Origin: Rhizobium leguminosarum bv. viciae USDA 2370
Lineage (GTDB): Bacteria; Pseudomonadota; Alphaproteobacteria; Rhizobiales; Rhizobiaceae
NCBI RefSeq assembly: GCF_002008365.1
Contig: NZ_MRDL01000001.1
Span: 124,001 to 188,000 of the forward strand
Direction: 5' to 3'
Length of the DNA stretch: 64,000 nucleotides
Shown: positions 50,009 to 59,594 of the stretch, piece after piece
Position numbering within the stretch: position 1 is the stretch's first letter
Layout: each line of letters starts with the position of its first letter
Program-made: the position numbers and the translations under genes
Notes under the pieces: model-generated
Database searches by the model: none
What the model was told of the DNA's origin: nothing
The model's input: only the letters and a program-made list of their open reading frames with translations

Positions 50009-51460
50009 ATGACGACCAAGCCGGACGAGCGACTGAAAGAGCTGGAATGCCGCGCACATGATGAAATGGCGCGCATCGAAGCGCTCGGCGCAGACTGGCC
50101 GGCGCTCGGCGGCGAGGACAGAGACGATTTCCATTCCATCGTCATCTGCGGTGCCGGCTTCTCCGGGCTGTCGATTGCTTTTGCTTTGAAGCGGCGCGGC
50201 ATCCGCTCGGTCCATCTTATCGATCAGAGCGAGGAAGGTCGCGAAGGTCCGTGGGTGACCTGCGCCCGCATGCAGACGCTGCGGTCGCCGAAATATCTCT
50301 CAGGCCCGGATCTCGGCATCCCCAGCCTGACGTTGCGTTCCTGGTATGAAGCGCTGAACGGCACGGAGGCCTGGGAGGCGCTCGACAAGATCAGCCGCCA
50401 GGACTGGATGAACTATCTCGTCTGGTTTCGAGGGACTGTCGGTATCGACGTCGAAAACGGCACGATGCTTTCCTCGATAAATCCGGCGGGGGGCGAACTT
50501 GCTCTCACGCTGACAAAGGGTGACAGCACCAGCCGTACGATCACCTGCCGCCATCTGGTGATGGCGACCGGCATCGACGGCTGCGGCGGTCCGCGCATAC
50601 CCGCGATGGTCAAGACGCTGCCGAAATCCACCTGGACGCATAGCAATGAGCCGATCTCGATCGATTTCCTCGAGGGTAGGGATGTCGCAATCCTTGGCGG
50701 CGGCACGTCGAGCTTCGACTGGGCGGTGGCGGCCCTGGAGACAGGAGCCAGAAAGGTGACCATGTTTGCGCGGAGCGCCGATCTGCCGCGCACGGAGGTT
50801 CTCGCCTGGACAAACTTCCCCGGCTTCCTCGGCCATTTCGCCGACCTGCCTGATCTGGAGCGCTGGCGCTTCGCCCACCTCTACTTCAATTTCAAGGTGC
50901 CGCCGACGCAGGAGCAGTATGACCGAGCCTGCCGCCACCCTGGTTTTACCATGCAACTCGGCTGTGGCGTCGGCGAACTCTCGATGGACGGCGGCAAGAT
51001 CAGGCTGACGACCGCAAATGACATCTTCCACGCCGATCACCTTCTGCTGGGCACCGGTTACGAGATTAATTTCGCGCTCAGGCCCGAGCTTGCCAGCCTT
51101 ACCGAGGCCGCATCACTTTGGAAGGACCGTTTCCAGCCGCCGCAGGGAGAAGAGAATGCCATGCTTGCCGACCATCCCTATCTCGGTCCTGGTTTCGAAC
51201 TTATGCCGAAACACGCTGAAGCCGGCTGGGTCTCGCGCATCCATATGTTCAATGCCGGCGCGCTGGCGAGCCTCGGCCCCATCAGCAATGGCGTCACTGG
51301 TCTCAAATACGGCGTGCCGCGCATCGTCGGTGCCCTGGTGAAAGCGCTGTTCATCGAGGACTCCAACCGGTATCTTCAAGCATTGGCCGCCTATGACGAA
51401 CCGCATTTCGATCCTGGCATAGACGATGACGTCACGACATCAAGAGAGGTTTTGGCATGA
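50009..51460 (+). CDS. FAD/NAD(P)-dependent oxidoreductase (flavoprotein monooxygenase-like)
   Basis: 483 residues from ATG 50009 (MTTKPDERL); a GTG at 49961 is in frame but its AGGGA abuts the codon. Dinucleotide motifs: FAD site IVICGAGFSGLSIAFAL near residue 47 and a second VAILGGGTSSFDWAVAAL about 180 residues later, plus HLVMATGIDG and LLLGTGYEINF. The order resembles group B flavin monooxygenases (N-hydroxylase or Baeyer-Villiger-like), although the FxGxxxHxxxW fingerprint is not obvious. It overlaps the questin-oxidase-like gene by four bases, so the two proteins probably act together. Confidence 0.82.
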   Translation: MTTKPDERLKELECRAHDEMARIEALGADWPALGGEDRDDFHSIVICGAGFSGLSIAFALKRRGIRSVHLIDQSEEGREGPWVTCARMQTLRSPKYLSGPDLGIPSLTLRSWYEALNGTEAWEALDKISRQDWMNYLVWFRGTVGIDVENGTMLSSINPAGGELALTLTKGDSTSRTITCRHLVMATGIDGCGGPRIPAMVKTLPKSTWTHSNEPISIDFLEGRDVAILGGGTSSFDWAVAALETGARKVTMFARSADLPRTEVLAWTNFPGFLGHFADLPDLERWRFAHLYFNFKVPPTQEQYDRACRHPGFTMQLGCGVGELSMDGGKIRLTTANDIFHADHLLLGTGYEINFALRPELASLTEAASLWKDRFQPPQGEENAMLADHPYLGPGFELMPKHAEAGWVSRIHMFNAGALASLGPISNGVTGLKYGVPRIVGALVKALFIEDSNRYLQALAAYDEPHFDPGIDDDVTTSREVLA

Positions 51461-52494
51461 GACAGGCCGCCGCCGTTCAATTTTCCGGACTGGAGACCAT
51501 CCTTTCGCGCGCGCGCGCGGACAGTGTCGAATTTCCTTACCTCCTCGCCAACCATGTTCCAATGGTGCTGATCGCGCTTGATCGCCTCGGTGCCTCGCCG
51601 GAACGGCTGGATCAGTGGTACGAGCAGTATCGCGACAGCCACAAGCTTCAGCCGATGCCGCCGCCGGTTGCTCCGATTATCAGGGCAGCCTGGGCCGAGG
51701 CGCTTGGCGACCGCACCCGCGAGACGGACTACCGCGCCTTCTTCATCGGCGAAACCCACCGGCTCGGCATTGATGCCGTTATCCGAAGCTATCTGCCTGC
51801 CATGGTGAACGGCCTTGCCGGCAGCGCCATGCATCCGCTGATGCGTCTTGCTTATGGTGTCCTCAAAAAGGACAACGAGGAGGTCGGCACCGCGCTTGGC
51901 TATTGGGCGGCCTGTTATCTGCCGCTTCCCCCCGCGACCGGCACCGCTCCCGATACCGACGATCCTGGAAGGGTGCTTGCCGATGTCAGCAATATCGAAG
52001 GCATCCGCGATTATGCGCCGGAAACGGATCTGCTCTGGCATAATATCCGCGCTGTCGCTGCCCTTCCGGGCTTCCGTCCTGTTATCGATCGCCTGGCTTT
52101 CGGCGCAGCTACGCCGCGCCGCATGGCCGCGACTTCGCTTGCGCTCTTCGCCGGAACCATGGATTTCTCCGCACTCCATTCCGTCACTGGCCTGCATTGG
52201 CTGCGCCTCGTCTCTCTGCACTTGGAAAATGCCGAGCCCTTTTACCGCGCTTTCTGGCAGGTGATTGCCTCGCTGGTGCCGAAGATCGGCTTTCCAGAAC
52301 TTCCCACCGCCGAGGCGCTGGAAGAAATGCGCAGTCGAGAGGCGCCCGTCTGGGCAGAGATCAAACGCGCCGCGATCGCTTCGGACGACGAACACGATGT
52401 CAGCCTGGTTTTTTCCGCCTTGCAGGAGGAAGAGGTTTGGAAGGATCCCCTCTATCGCGTCGTTGCGGCGTGCAGGGTTGGGCTGATCGCATAG
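51457..52494 (+). CDS. Questin oxidase-like (DUF4243) protein
   Basis: 345 residues, mostly helical. ANHVPMVLIALDRLGASPERLDQWYEQY at the N-terminus, HPLMRLAYG and the paired-helix spacing fit the questin oxidase-like family, whose fungal members (AflY, GedK) take part in Baeyer-Villiger-type ring cleavage. It is translationally coupled to the flavoprotein upstream. This suggests an oxidative ring-opening step before the hydrolases. Family assignment is from remembered motifs only. Confidence 0.7.
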   Translation: MRQAAAVQFSGLETILSRARADSVEFPYLLANHVPMVLIALDRLGASPERLDQWYEQYRDSHKLQPMPPPVAPIIRAAWAEALGDRTRETDYRAFFIGETHRLGIDAVIRSYLPAMVNGLAGSAMHPLMRLAYGVLKKDNEEVGTALGYWAACYLPLPPATGTAPDTDDPGRVLADVSNIEGIRDYAPETDLLWHNIRAVAALPGFRPVIDRLAFGAATPRRMAATSLALFAGTMDFSALHSVTGLHWLRLVSLHLENAEPFYRAFWQVIASLVPKIGFPELPTAEALEEMRSREAPVWAEIKRAAIASDDEHDVSLVFSALQEEEVWKDPLYRVVAACRVGLIA

Positions 52495-52512
52495 CGGATG
52501 ATGGAAGGATTG

Positions 52513-53709
52513 ATGACGCCGAGCCTCGTAATCGAAAATGCCAGGACCGAAGCCGGCGCGATCGTCTCGCTCATTCTGGCCAATGACCGGATCGCCGCGA
52601 TCGGTCCGAATGCGGCGGCCGGCATCGACCCCGCGGTGCCGCGGTTTGATGCTGCCGGCGGCCTGCTTTGCCATCCTTTCGTTGACGGTCATATTCATCT
52701 CGACAAGACCCTGATCGGACTGCCTTTCATCCCGCATATCCCCGGCGATACCGTCGCCAAGCGCATCGAGGCGGAAAAATCCCTGCGGCGCACGGTGTCT
52801 TTATCGGTCGAAGCCCGCGGCGGCGCCCTGCTGGAGAGGCTCGCAGCCTATGGAACGCTCTCCGTGCGCAGCCACGTCGATATCGATACCGAAGTTGGCC
52901 TGAAGGGTCTGGAGGCCGTGCTCTCGCTGAAGCAGAGCCATGGTCATCTCGTCGATATCCAGACCGTTGCGTTCCCGCAATCCGGCGTGCTCCGCGATCC
53001 CGGCACCGCAGGGCTGCTCGATGCGGCGATCGCCGCCGGCGCCGATCTCGTCGGCGGCCTCGATCCTGCCGGCATCGATAACGACGTGACCGGCCATCTC
53101 GATGCGATCTTCGCCGTCGCCGGCAAATACGGCGTCGGGCTTGATATCCATCTACATGACGGCGGCGCGCTCGGCGCTTTCGAGCTGCGCCAGATCGCCG
53201 ACCGCACGGTAGCGCTCGGTCTCGAAGGAAAAGTGGTCGTCAGCCACGCCTTCTGCCTCGGCGAGTTGGGGGATGCCGATTTCGGCCGCACCGCCGCAGT
53301 ACTCGCCAGGTCGGGCGTAGCGATCATGACCAGCGCCCCAGGACCCGTGCCCATGCCGCCAGTCAAGCGGCTTGCCGCCGCCGGCGTCCGGTGCTTCTGT
53401 GCCAACGACAATATCCGCGACGCTTGGTCGCCCTTCGGCAATGGCGATATGCTGGAGCGTGTCGGCATTCTCTGCGATCGCCAGGATCTTCGTTCGGATG
53501 AGGATCTGGCAGCGGCCTTCCGCCTGGCAACCCTGGCGCCGGCCGAGATCCTCGGCCGCCCCGTCGGCTCACTCCAGGCCGGCTCGCCCGCCGATTTTAA
53601 CATTTTGCCTGCCGCGTCGCTGGCAGAGGCCGTCGCTGCCCGTCCTCTCGATCGTACCGTCTTCCGCGGGGGCGCCATCATCGCCCGTGGCGGCCGGCTG
53701 ATCGTCTGA
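52513..53709 (+). CDS. Cytosine deaminase-type amidohydrolase, first
   Basis: 398 residues from ATG 52513 (AAGGA just upstream); ATG 52498 would add five residues. CodA-like TIM barrel: DGHIHLDKT gives the HxH metal pair, SHVDID follows, LDIHLHDGG and VVSHAFCLG hold the next histidines, and NDNIRDAWSPFGNGDML the catalytic Asp region. The Glu that usually follows the third-strand His (HxHE) is not obvious. It deaminates or opens a pyrimidine-like or triazine-like ring. First of three consecutive amidohydrolases. Confidence 0.83.
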   Translation: MTPSLVIENARTEAGAIVSLILANDRIAAIGPNAAAGIDPAVPRFDAAGGLLCHPFVDGHIHLDKTLIGLPFIPHIPGDTVAKRIEAEKSLRRTVSLSVEARGGALLERLAAYGTLSVRSHVDIDTEVGLKGLEAVLSLKQSHGHLVDIQTVAFPQSGVLRDPGTAGLLDAAIAAGADLVGGLDPAGIDNDVTGHLDAIFAVAGKYGVGLDIHLHDGGALGAFELRQIADRTVALGLEGKVVVSHAFCLGELGDADFGRTAAVLARSGVAIMTSAPGPVPMPPVKRLAAAGVRCFCANDNIRDAWSPFGNGDMLERVGILCDRQDLRSDEDLAAAFRLATLAPAEILGRPVGSLQAGSPADFNILPAASLAEAVAARPLDRTVFRGGAIIARGGRLIV

Positions 53710-53747
53710 TTTTTTCCGTCAATGCAGTGCGCATGGGAGAACCACCG

Positions 53748-55097
53748 ATGAAGGGTCGTCTCTGGATTCAATCACCGCTCGCCATCATGGCCGAGGGCGC
53801 TGGGGGCGGCATCGTCGTCGAGAATGGCCGTATCGTTGAACTGGTCACGGCTGGACGGCAGCCCGCAGACTCCGTCGATGCGCGCTTCGACGCCGGCCGG
53901 CACGTCGTCATTCCGGGTCTCGTCAACGCCCATCATCATATGTTCCAGACCCTGACGCGCGCCCATCCGGCTGCGATCAACAAGTCGCTGTGGCCATGGA
54001 TCCGCGCGCTCTATCCGATCTGGGCAAAACACATGACGCCCGAAGCCTTCCGTCTTGCCGTCCGTCTCGCATTGACCGAGCTCCTGCTTTCCGGCTGCAC
54101 CACCACCTCCGACCACCACTATCTCTACGCCGCCGGCCTCGAAGACGCGATGGATGTCGAGGCCGAGGAGGCAGCTCGCCTCGGCATGCGCATCACGCTG
54201 ACGCGAGGCAGTCTCAACATCAAAGACCAGCAGGGTGTCATTTCGCCCGCCAATGTCGTGCAGGACGACGACGTGATCCTCGCCGACAGCGAGCGTGTGC
54301 TTCGGCGTTATCACGACCGCTTCGAAGGGGCGATGGTGCAGGTGGCGCTGGCACCCTGCGCGCCCTTCGACGTCACGCTGGAGCTGATGCGCGAAACAGC
54401 CGCACTGGCTGAACGCTATGATTGCCGACTCCACACCCATCTGGTCGAGACCAAGACGGAAGCAGAATATTGCCGCAGCAAATTTGCTTGCACGCCGGTG
54501 GAATATCTCGACCGTTGCAACTGGCTGAATGCCCGCACCTGGCTTGCCCACGGCATCCATTTCGATGATGCCGAGATCGCCGAGCTTGGCCGGCACGGCG
54601 TCGGCATCTGTCATTGCCCGACCTCGAACATGGTGCTTGCTTCTGGTATGTGCCGCACATGCGAGCTGGAAGCAGCAGGCGCGCCGGTCGGTCTCGGCGT
54701 CGACGGTTCGGCCTCCAACGATAATTCCAATCTGATGGAAAGCGTGCGCCATGCACTGATGCTGAACCGCCTCAGCTACGGCGCTGAAGCCGTCACCCAT
54801 ATCGACGCGCTTCGCTGGGGAACCGCTGGCTCGGCAAAGCTGCTTGGCCGCGACGATATCGGCAGCATCACGCTGGGCCGTCAGGCGGATCTGGCCTTTT
54901 ACAGGCTCGACGAATTGCGTTTCTCGGGTGCCGGCGATCCGCTGGCCGCCCTGGTGCTCTGCGGCGCCACCACGGCCGACCGTGTCATGATCGCAGGCGA
55001 ATGGCGCGTCGCCGACGGAATGCCTGCGGGTGTCGACATCGAGGCGCTGATAGCCGATCACAATCGCGTCGCCCGCAATTTTCTTCTGTCAGTCTGA
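53748..55097 (+). CDS. cog0402 amidohydrolase, 8-oxoguanine deaminase-like
   Basis: 449 residues from ATG 53748 with GGGAG upstream. Metal ligands: NAHHHMFQTLTRA, His in RLHTHLVETKTE, His in WLAHGIHFDD and Asp in GLGVDGSASNDNSNLM. The E in HLVET and the HCPTSN motif match 8-oxoguanine deaminases and hydroxyatrazine-type hydrolases. The predicted reaction is hydrolytic removal of an exocyclic amine from a purine-like ring. It is more canonical than its paralogue at 34930. Confidence 0.87.
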   Translation: MKGRLWIQSPLAIMAEGAGGGIVVENGRIVELVTAGRQPADSVDARFDAGRHVVIPGLVNAHHHMFQTLTRAHPAAINKSLWPWIRALYPIWAKHMTPEAFRLAVRLALTELLLSGCTTTSDHHYLYAAGLEDAMDVEAEEAARLGMRITLTRGSLNIKDQQGVISPANVVQDDDVILADSERVLRRYHDRFEGAMVQVALAPCAPFDVTLELMRETAALAERYDCRLHTHLVETKTEAEYCRSKFACTPVEYLDRCNWLNARTWLAHGIHFDDAEIAELGRHGVGICHCPTSNMVLASGMCRTCELEAAGAPVGLGVDGSASNDNSNLMESVRHALMLNRLSYGAEAVTHIDALRWGTAGSAKLLGRDDIGSITLGRQADLAFYRLDELRFSGAGDPLAALVLCGATTADRVMIAGEWRVADGMPAGVDIEALIADHNRVARNFLLSV

Positions 55098-55106
55098 GGA
55101 GGCTCC

Positions 55107-56339
55107 ATGGCGATCGACTTTGTCATCCGCAACGCCCGACTGGCAGGCTTGACTGAACCGACCGACATCGCCTTCGAGGCGGGCCGCATCGCGGCGATCG
55201 CGCCTGGTTTCGTCTGCGATGCCCCGCATTATGATGCCGGGGAAAAATTTGCCTGTGCAGGTCTCATCGAAACCCATATCCACCTCGACAAGGCCGGGAT
55301 CATCAGTCGCTGCAATCTCTGCACCGGGACACTCGCGGAAGCCATCAGCGAAACCTCCCGGGCCAAGGCGGCCTTCACCGAGGAAGACGTCTATGCCCGT
55401 GCTGCCGCGGTCGTCGAAAAGGCGATCCTCAACGGCACCATCCGCCTGCGCACCTTCGTCGAGATCGACCCACGCGCCGGGTTCCGCTCCTTCGAGGCGA
55501 TCAGGCGTCTGAAGGCGGATTATGCCAGCCTCGTCGACATCGAAATCTGCGCCTTTGCCCAGGAGGGCCTGACGAACGATCCCGATACGGAAGAGATGCT
55601 GGAACAAGCGTTGAAGGCGGGCGCCGATCTGGTGGGAGGCTGCCCCTACACCGATCCCGAGCCGACCGAACACATCCGTCGCATCTTTGACATCGCCATG
55701 CGCCATGACGTCGCCGTTGATTTCCACCTCGATTTCGATCTCGACCCCGCAGGCTCTGATCTTCCGACCATTATCGTCGAGACCGTCGCGCGCCGATACC
55801 AGGGGCGCGTCTCGGTCGGCCACGTCACCAAGCTCTCGGCCCTGCCGCTGGAAGAGCTGGAGCCGATCGGCCGCCGTCTCGCCGAGAGCGGCATCGCGCT
55901 GACCGTCCTGCCGGCCACCGATCTCTTCTTGACCGGCCGCAATTCGACCTTTCTCATCCCTCGCGGCGTGACACCCGCTCATCGCCTGGCAGCACTCGGT
56001 GTCGTGACGACCATCTCCACCAATAATGTCCTCAATCCGTTCACGCCCTTCGGCGACGTCAACCTGATGCGCATAGCCAATCTCTACGCGAACATTGCCC
56101 AGATCGGCACCACCGATGGCCTCGACGGCGTCTTTGCCATGATCACGGCGCAGGCAGCCACCCTCCTGGGAATAAAGGGCTACGGCATTGCGATCGGTAG
56201 CGGGGCAGATGTCGTCCTCTTCGACGCCCCGTCGGCTGCCGATGCCGTTGCGACCATCGCGCCCGCGCTCATCGGTTGGAAAAAAGGCCGCCGGAGCTTC
56301 CTGCGACCGCGCCCTCGGCTTTTCGTGCACGAAGGCTAA
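55107..56339 (+). CDS. Cytosine deaminase-type amidohydrolase, second
   Basis: 410 residues. THIHLDKA (HxH), EIDPRAGF, VDFHLDFDLDPAG, SVGHVTKLSALP and STNNVLNPFTPFGDVNLM mark a CodA/AtzC-like enzyme. It lies nine bases after the 8-oxoguanine-deaminase-like gene. The asparagine in STNNV occupies the place where the catalytic Asp is expected (NDN in other CodA-like proteins), so either the chemistry differs or activity is reduced. Confidence 0.83.
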   Translation: MAIDFVIRNARLAGLTEPTDIAFEAGRIAAIAPGFVCDAPHYDAGEKFACAGLIETHIHLDKAGIISRCNLCTGTLAEAISETSRAKAAFTEEDVYARAAAVVEKAILNGTIRLRTFVEIDPRAGFRSFEAIRRLKADYASLVDIEICAFAQEGLTNDPDTEEMLEQALKAGADLVGGCPYTDPEPTEHIRRIFDIAMRHDVAVDFHLDFDLDPAGSDLPTIIVETVARRYQGRVSVGHVTKLSALPLEELEPIGRRLAESGIALTVLPATDLFLTGRNSTFLIPRGVTPAHRLAALGVVTTISTNNVLNPFTPFGDVNLMRIANLYANIAQIGTTDGLDGVFAMITAQAATLLGIKGYGIAIGSGADVVLFDAPSAADAVATIAPALIGWKKGRRSFLRPRPRLFVHEG

Positions 56340-56344
56340 TTTCG

Positions 56345-56765
56345 TCGCCGGCCGGCCGCGTGGCGTGTCTTTCAGACGATTGTAGATATAAGTGAGATTG
56401 CGTTCAGTGATCGAGAGGGAAGATGGGACGAAGAGGTTTCGGACGGCGGAGAAGATCAACACGAAATGTTGCAATGAGCCAACCGACCATAAGCCCTGTC
56501 GCGTTCGCTGCCGTTTTCTGAACGGCAGGTGAGAATTCTCCGCCCGGTTGTTCAAGCCTTTGGAGCGCAATTTGTCGGTGATCACACGCTTTGGCGGCGT
56601 GGCTTGCTTGTTCAGAAGTCGCGTCAGCAGGCACTTGGCCGCCTTGGTGTAACTTCGCGTCTGGACGATCTCATCGAGCACATATCCGTCCTGATCAACC
56701 GCTCTCCACATTTCTGACCGTTGATGTGCACACGACTTCAATCGAACTGCCAAACGTTGCCGCAA
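56345..56765 (-). pseudogene. IS6-family transposase remnant with internal deletion
   Basis: On the minus strand the frame reads EMWRAVDQDGYVLDEIVQTR, then RLLNKQATPPKRVITDKLRS directly joined to KGLNNRAENSHLPFRKRQR and FVLIFSAVRNLF. In intact IS6/IS26-like transposases about 20 residues including the second catalytic Asp neighbourhood separate those two parts, so there is an in-frame deletion. The N-terminal HTH and first catalytic Asp are missing. Not functional. The frame then runs on through the antisense of the amidohydrolase without meaning. Confidence 0.8.
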
Positions 56766-56797
56766 AAGGGTTGCCGCAAAAGTCGCAGTTCCATAAT

Positions 56798-56848
56798 GTT
56801 GATTATGCCAGATTTACACGTAAAACAGGTAAAATATGCATAATCAAC
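56798..56848. repeat. 11-bp inverted repeat around an AT-rich core
   Basis: GTTGATTATGC (56798-56808) and its exact complement GCATAATCAAC (56838-56848) flank 29 bases that include TTACACGTAAAACAGGTAAAA. It lies 30 bases from the transposase remnant in a locally low-GC patch. Could be the end of a mobile element, a recombinase core site or an operator. Confidence 0.5.
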
Positions 56849-56958
56849 CTTTAGAAGAGAAGTGACTTGCCGCCTGGTCGACGTGGATGAATCCCACAAG
56901 ATCCTCCGCCCGAGCACGGCGCCTTCCCGGATCTTCAGTGCCCGGACCCGGGCGTAAC

Positions 56959-58356
56959 TCAGATATGCAGGGCGCTTCCCAAAGCTTTCAGCGCCGCCTC
57001 CATCACCGCTTCGCTGCGGGTCGGATGTGCGTGGATGGTGCCGGCGATGTCTTCCAGGCGTGCACCCATCTCGATGGCCAGCGCAAAAGCTGCCGAGAGC
57101 TCGGAGACCCCGGCTCCCACCGCCTGCAGGCCGAGCACGAGATTGGTGTCGGCGCGGGCCACGACGCGCACGAAGCCCTCTTCGGATAGCATTGTCATCG
57201 CCCGCCCGTTGGCGCTGAACGGAAACTGGCCGGTGCGAATCTCATAACCTTGCGCCTTCGCTTCCGCCGGCGACAGGCCGGCGCTGACGATCTCCGGATC
57301 GGTGAAGCAGATGGCTGGGATGCATCGTTTGTCCCAGGCCCGCTTCTTCCCGGCGATGATTTCCGCCACCATCTCCCCTTGCGCCATGGCCCGATGGGCA
57401 AGCATCGGCTCGCCGGTCACATCGCCGATCGCATAGATGCCGCGCATCGACGTGCGGCAGCGGTCGTCGATCCTCAAATAAGGGCCGGCACGGTCGAGAT
57501 CGAGCTCTTCGAGACCGGATCCTGCGGTTCTTGGGCGGCGGCCGACGGTGACGAGGATGCGGTCCGCCGGCAGGGACTGTTGGCGGCCATCGGCCGTTTC
57601 GACGATCAACGCCTCGCCATTGTCGGCAAGGCCGATCGCCTTGGCACCTGTCAACACCCGGATACCGCCTTCGGTCAACTTGCGCATGACGGGCCGCACC
57701 AGCTCGGCATCATATTGCGGCAGCACCTGTGGCGTCGCCTCGACGATCGTCACATCAGACCCCATCTTGGAAAAAGCCGTCCCGAGCTCCAGTCCGATGT
57801 AACCGCCGCCGACCACGGCGAGCTTTTTCGGCAGCTCCGTCAGCGACAGCGCCTCTGTCGAGGAAATGACGCGGCCGCCGAAAGGCAGGTTTGCAAGCTC
57901 CACCGGATCGGAACCGGTGGCGATCACCACGGACTCGGCGCGGATGATCTGCTGGCCGGTTTCCGTCTCCACCTCCACCGTCTTGCCGTCGCGGAAGTGG
58001 GCGCGGCCGTGGACGATCTTGACTCGTGCCTTCTGCAGCAGCCCCGAAACACCACCTGTGAGCCGGCCGACGATCCCGTCCTTCCAGGCAATCGTCCTGC
58101 CGAGATCGATCGAGGCGCCCTCGACGCGGATGCCCATCGGATTCTTGCCGGCAAGCATCCTTTGCGTCGCATCGAATTCCTCCGCCGCATGGATCAACGC
58201 CTTGGAGGGAATGCAGCCGACCGTCAGGCAGGTGCCGCCCGGTTTGCCGGCCTCGACGATAACAGTATCGATGCCGAGCTGCCCGGCGCGAATGGCGCAG
58301 ACATAACCGCCCGGACCGGCGCCGATGACGAGGAGCTTGCAGACGATCTCTTTCAT
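56959..58356 (-). CDS. lpdV: Dihydrolipoyl dehydrogenase, E3 of branched-chain keto acid dehydrogenase
   Basis: 465 residues. FAD motif VIGAGPGGYVCAIRAGQLG, redox-active disulfide in GGTCLTVGCIPSKAL, NAD motif VVGGGYIGLELG and the C-terminal His-Glu pair in HAHPTRSEA are present. It reoxidises the lipoyl arm of E2 with NAD. It is six bases downstream of the E2 gene and completes the bkd operon. Confidence 0.93.
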   Translation of the reverse strand: MKEIVCKLLVIGAGPGGYVCAIRAGQLGIDTVIVEAGKPGGTCLTVGCIPSKALIHAAEEFDATQRMLAGKNPMGIRVEGASIDLGRTIAWKDGIVGRLTGGVSGLLQKARVKIVHGRAHFRDGKTVEVETETGQQIIRAESVVIATGSDPVELANLPFGGRVISSTEALSLTELPKKLAVVGGGYIGLELGTAFSKMGSDVTIVEATPQVLPQYDAELVRPVMRKLTEGGIRVLTGAKAIGLADNGEALIVETADGRQQSLPADRILVTVGRRPRTAGSGLEELDLDRAGPYLRIDDRCRTSMRGIYAIGDVTGEPMLAHRAMAQGEMVAEIIAGKKRAWDKRCIPAICFTDPEIVSAGLSPAEAKAQGYEIRTGQFPFSANGRAMTMLSEEGFVRVVARADTNLVLGLQAVGAGVSELSAAFALAIEMGARLEDIAGTIHAHPTRSEAVMEAALKALGSALHI

Positions 58357-58361
58357 GGATC

Positions 58362-59591
58362 TCAGCTTTCGATAAAAATGAGCGCCGGCGTTTCGAGCAG
58401 CGCGCGGATGCGCTGCACGAAGTTTGCCGCATCCCAGCCGTCGATGATGCGATGATCAAAGCTGGAGGAGAGGTTCATCATCTTGCGCGGCACGAACTGC
58501 GTGCCGTCCCAGACCGGTCGCGTGGCGATCTTGTTGACGCCGACGATCGCCACTTCAGGATGATTGATGATCGGTGTCGAGACGATGCCGCCGAGCGCGC
58601 CGAGCGAGCTGATGGTGATGGTGGAGCCGGAAAGCTCATCGCGTGTCGCGGTGCCCGAGCGCGCCGCTTCCGCCAGCCGGTTCATCTCCGTGGCGCAATC
58701 CCAGATGCCGCGGGCTTCCGCATGCCGGACCACCGGCACGGTCAGACCGGCCGGCGTCTGCGTGGCGATGCCGATGTGCACGGCACCATAGCGCGTGATG
58801 ATGCCGGCATCATCGTCGAAAGTAGCGTTGACGTCAGGCTGTTCGGAAATGGCCTTGACCAGCGCCCGCATCAGGAAGGGCAGAACCGTCAGCTTTGGAT
58901 GATCAGGCTTGCGATCGCCGTTCATGGTGGTGCGCAACTCCTCGAGCGCGGACATATCCACTTCCTCCACATAGGTGATGTGGGGGATGCGCGAGGCGGA
59001 AAGCACCATCTTTTCGGCGATACGGCGGCGCAGGCCGGTCAGCTTGATCTCCTCGGTCGCCGTCTTCTTGGCAAAACCGTTCTTGACCGCAGCAGGAGCG
59101 GTTCCAGGAGTCAGGAATTGCTCGATATCCTCGCGCAGGATACGCCCGGCCGGTCCGCTCCCCTGCACCTGCCTGAGATCGACGCCGCTTTCCCTGGCGA
59201 AGAGCCGCACCGAGGGAGCGGCAAGCGGCTTTTCCGCCGGCGCCGCCGCAGGGGCTGGCGCTGCCGGAGCAGGTCTTGCAATCTCGGCTCTGGGCGTTTC
59301 GGCAATCGGCGTCTGCGAAATCCCAATGGGCTGCGCCTCGCCGACATCTCCCGCAGTCTCGATCCGCACCAGCGGGGCTTTGACCGCGATGCGGTCTCCG
59401 ACCTCGCCGGCAAGCCATATGACGATCCCATGGACGGGAGACGGAATTTCCACGGTGGCCTTGTCGGTCATGACGGCGGCGATCACCATGTCCTCGCGGA
59501 CGGGATCTCCTGTCTTCACGTGCCACTCCACAATCTCGGCCTCGGCGACCCCCTCCCCGACATCGGGCATCTTGATGATGAATTCGCCCAT
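58362..59591 (-). CDS. bkdB: Branched-chain keto acid dehydrogenase E2 (dihydrolipoyl acyltransferase)
   Basis: 409 residues. The lipoyl domain (residues 1-80) has the lipoyl lysine in [11 protein letters not shown]; an Ala/Pro-rich linker follows, then an E1/E3-binding domain with [16 protein letters not shown] and [12 protein letters not shown]. The catalytic domain ends in [19 protein letters not shown] with the HxxxDG motif. It forms the core of the complex that makes isobutyryl-, isovaleryl- and 2-methylbutyryl-CoA. Confidence 0.93.
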   Translation of the reverse strand: MGEFIIKMPDVGEGVAEAEIVEWHVKTGDPVREDMVIAAVMTDKATVEIPSPVHGIVIWLAGEVGDRIAVKAPLVRIETAGDVGEAQPIGISQTPIAETPRAEIARPAPAAPAPAAAPAEKPLAAPSVRLFARESGVDLRQVQGSGPAGRILREDIEQFLTPGTAPAAVKNGFAKKTATEEIKLTGLRRRIAEKMVLSASRIPHITYVEEVDMSALEELRTTMNGDRKPDHPKLTVLPFLMRALVKAISEQPDVNATFDDDAGIITRYGAVHIGIATQTPAGLTVPVVRHAEARGIWDCATEMNRLAEAARSGTATRDELSGSTITISSLGALGGIVSTPIINHPEVAIVGVNKIATRPVWDGTQFVPRKMMNLSSSFDHRIIDGWDAANFVQRIRALLETPALIFIES

Positions 59592-59594
59592 GGC

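Larger units (their letters stand above)
56340..56958. other. Gap holding IS remnant and AT-rich palindrome
   Basis: 619 bases between the last amidohydrolase and lpdV. It contains the transposase remnant, the inverted repeat at 56798-56848, and close to lpdV a small GC hairpin (GCCCG/CGGGC within 56940-56953) that may end lpdV transcription. No intact gene. Confidence 0.6.

Noticed and set aside
55089-56765. Single 558-codon minus-strand frame through the amidohydrolase and transposase remnant
   Set aside because: Only the first ~140 codons resemble a transposase; the rest is antisense to a well-supported amidohydrolase.
56838-56848. XerCD dif site at the AT-rich inverted repeat
   Set aside because: Arms are 29 bp apart and do not match the 11-6-11 bp dif layout.
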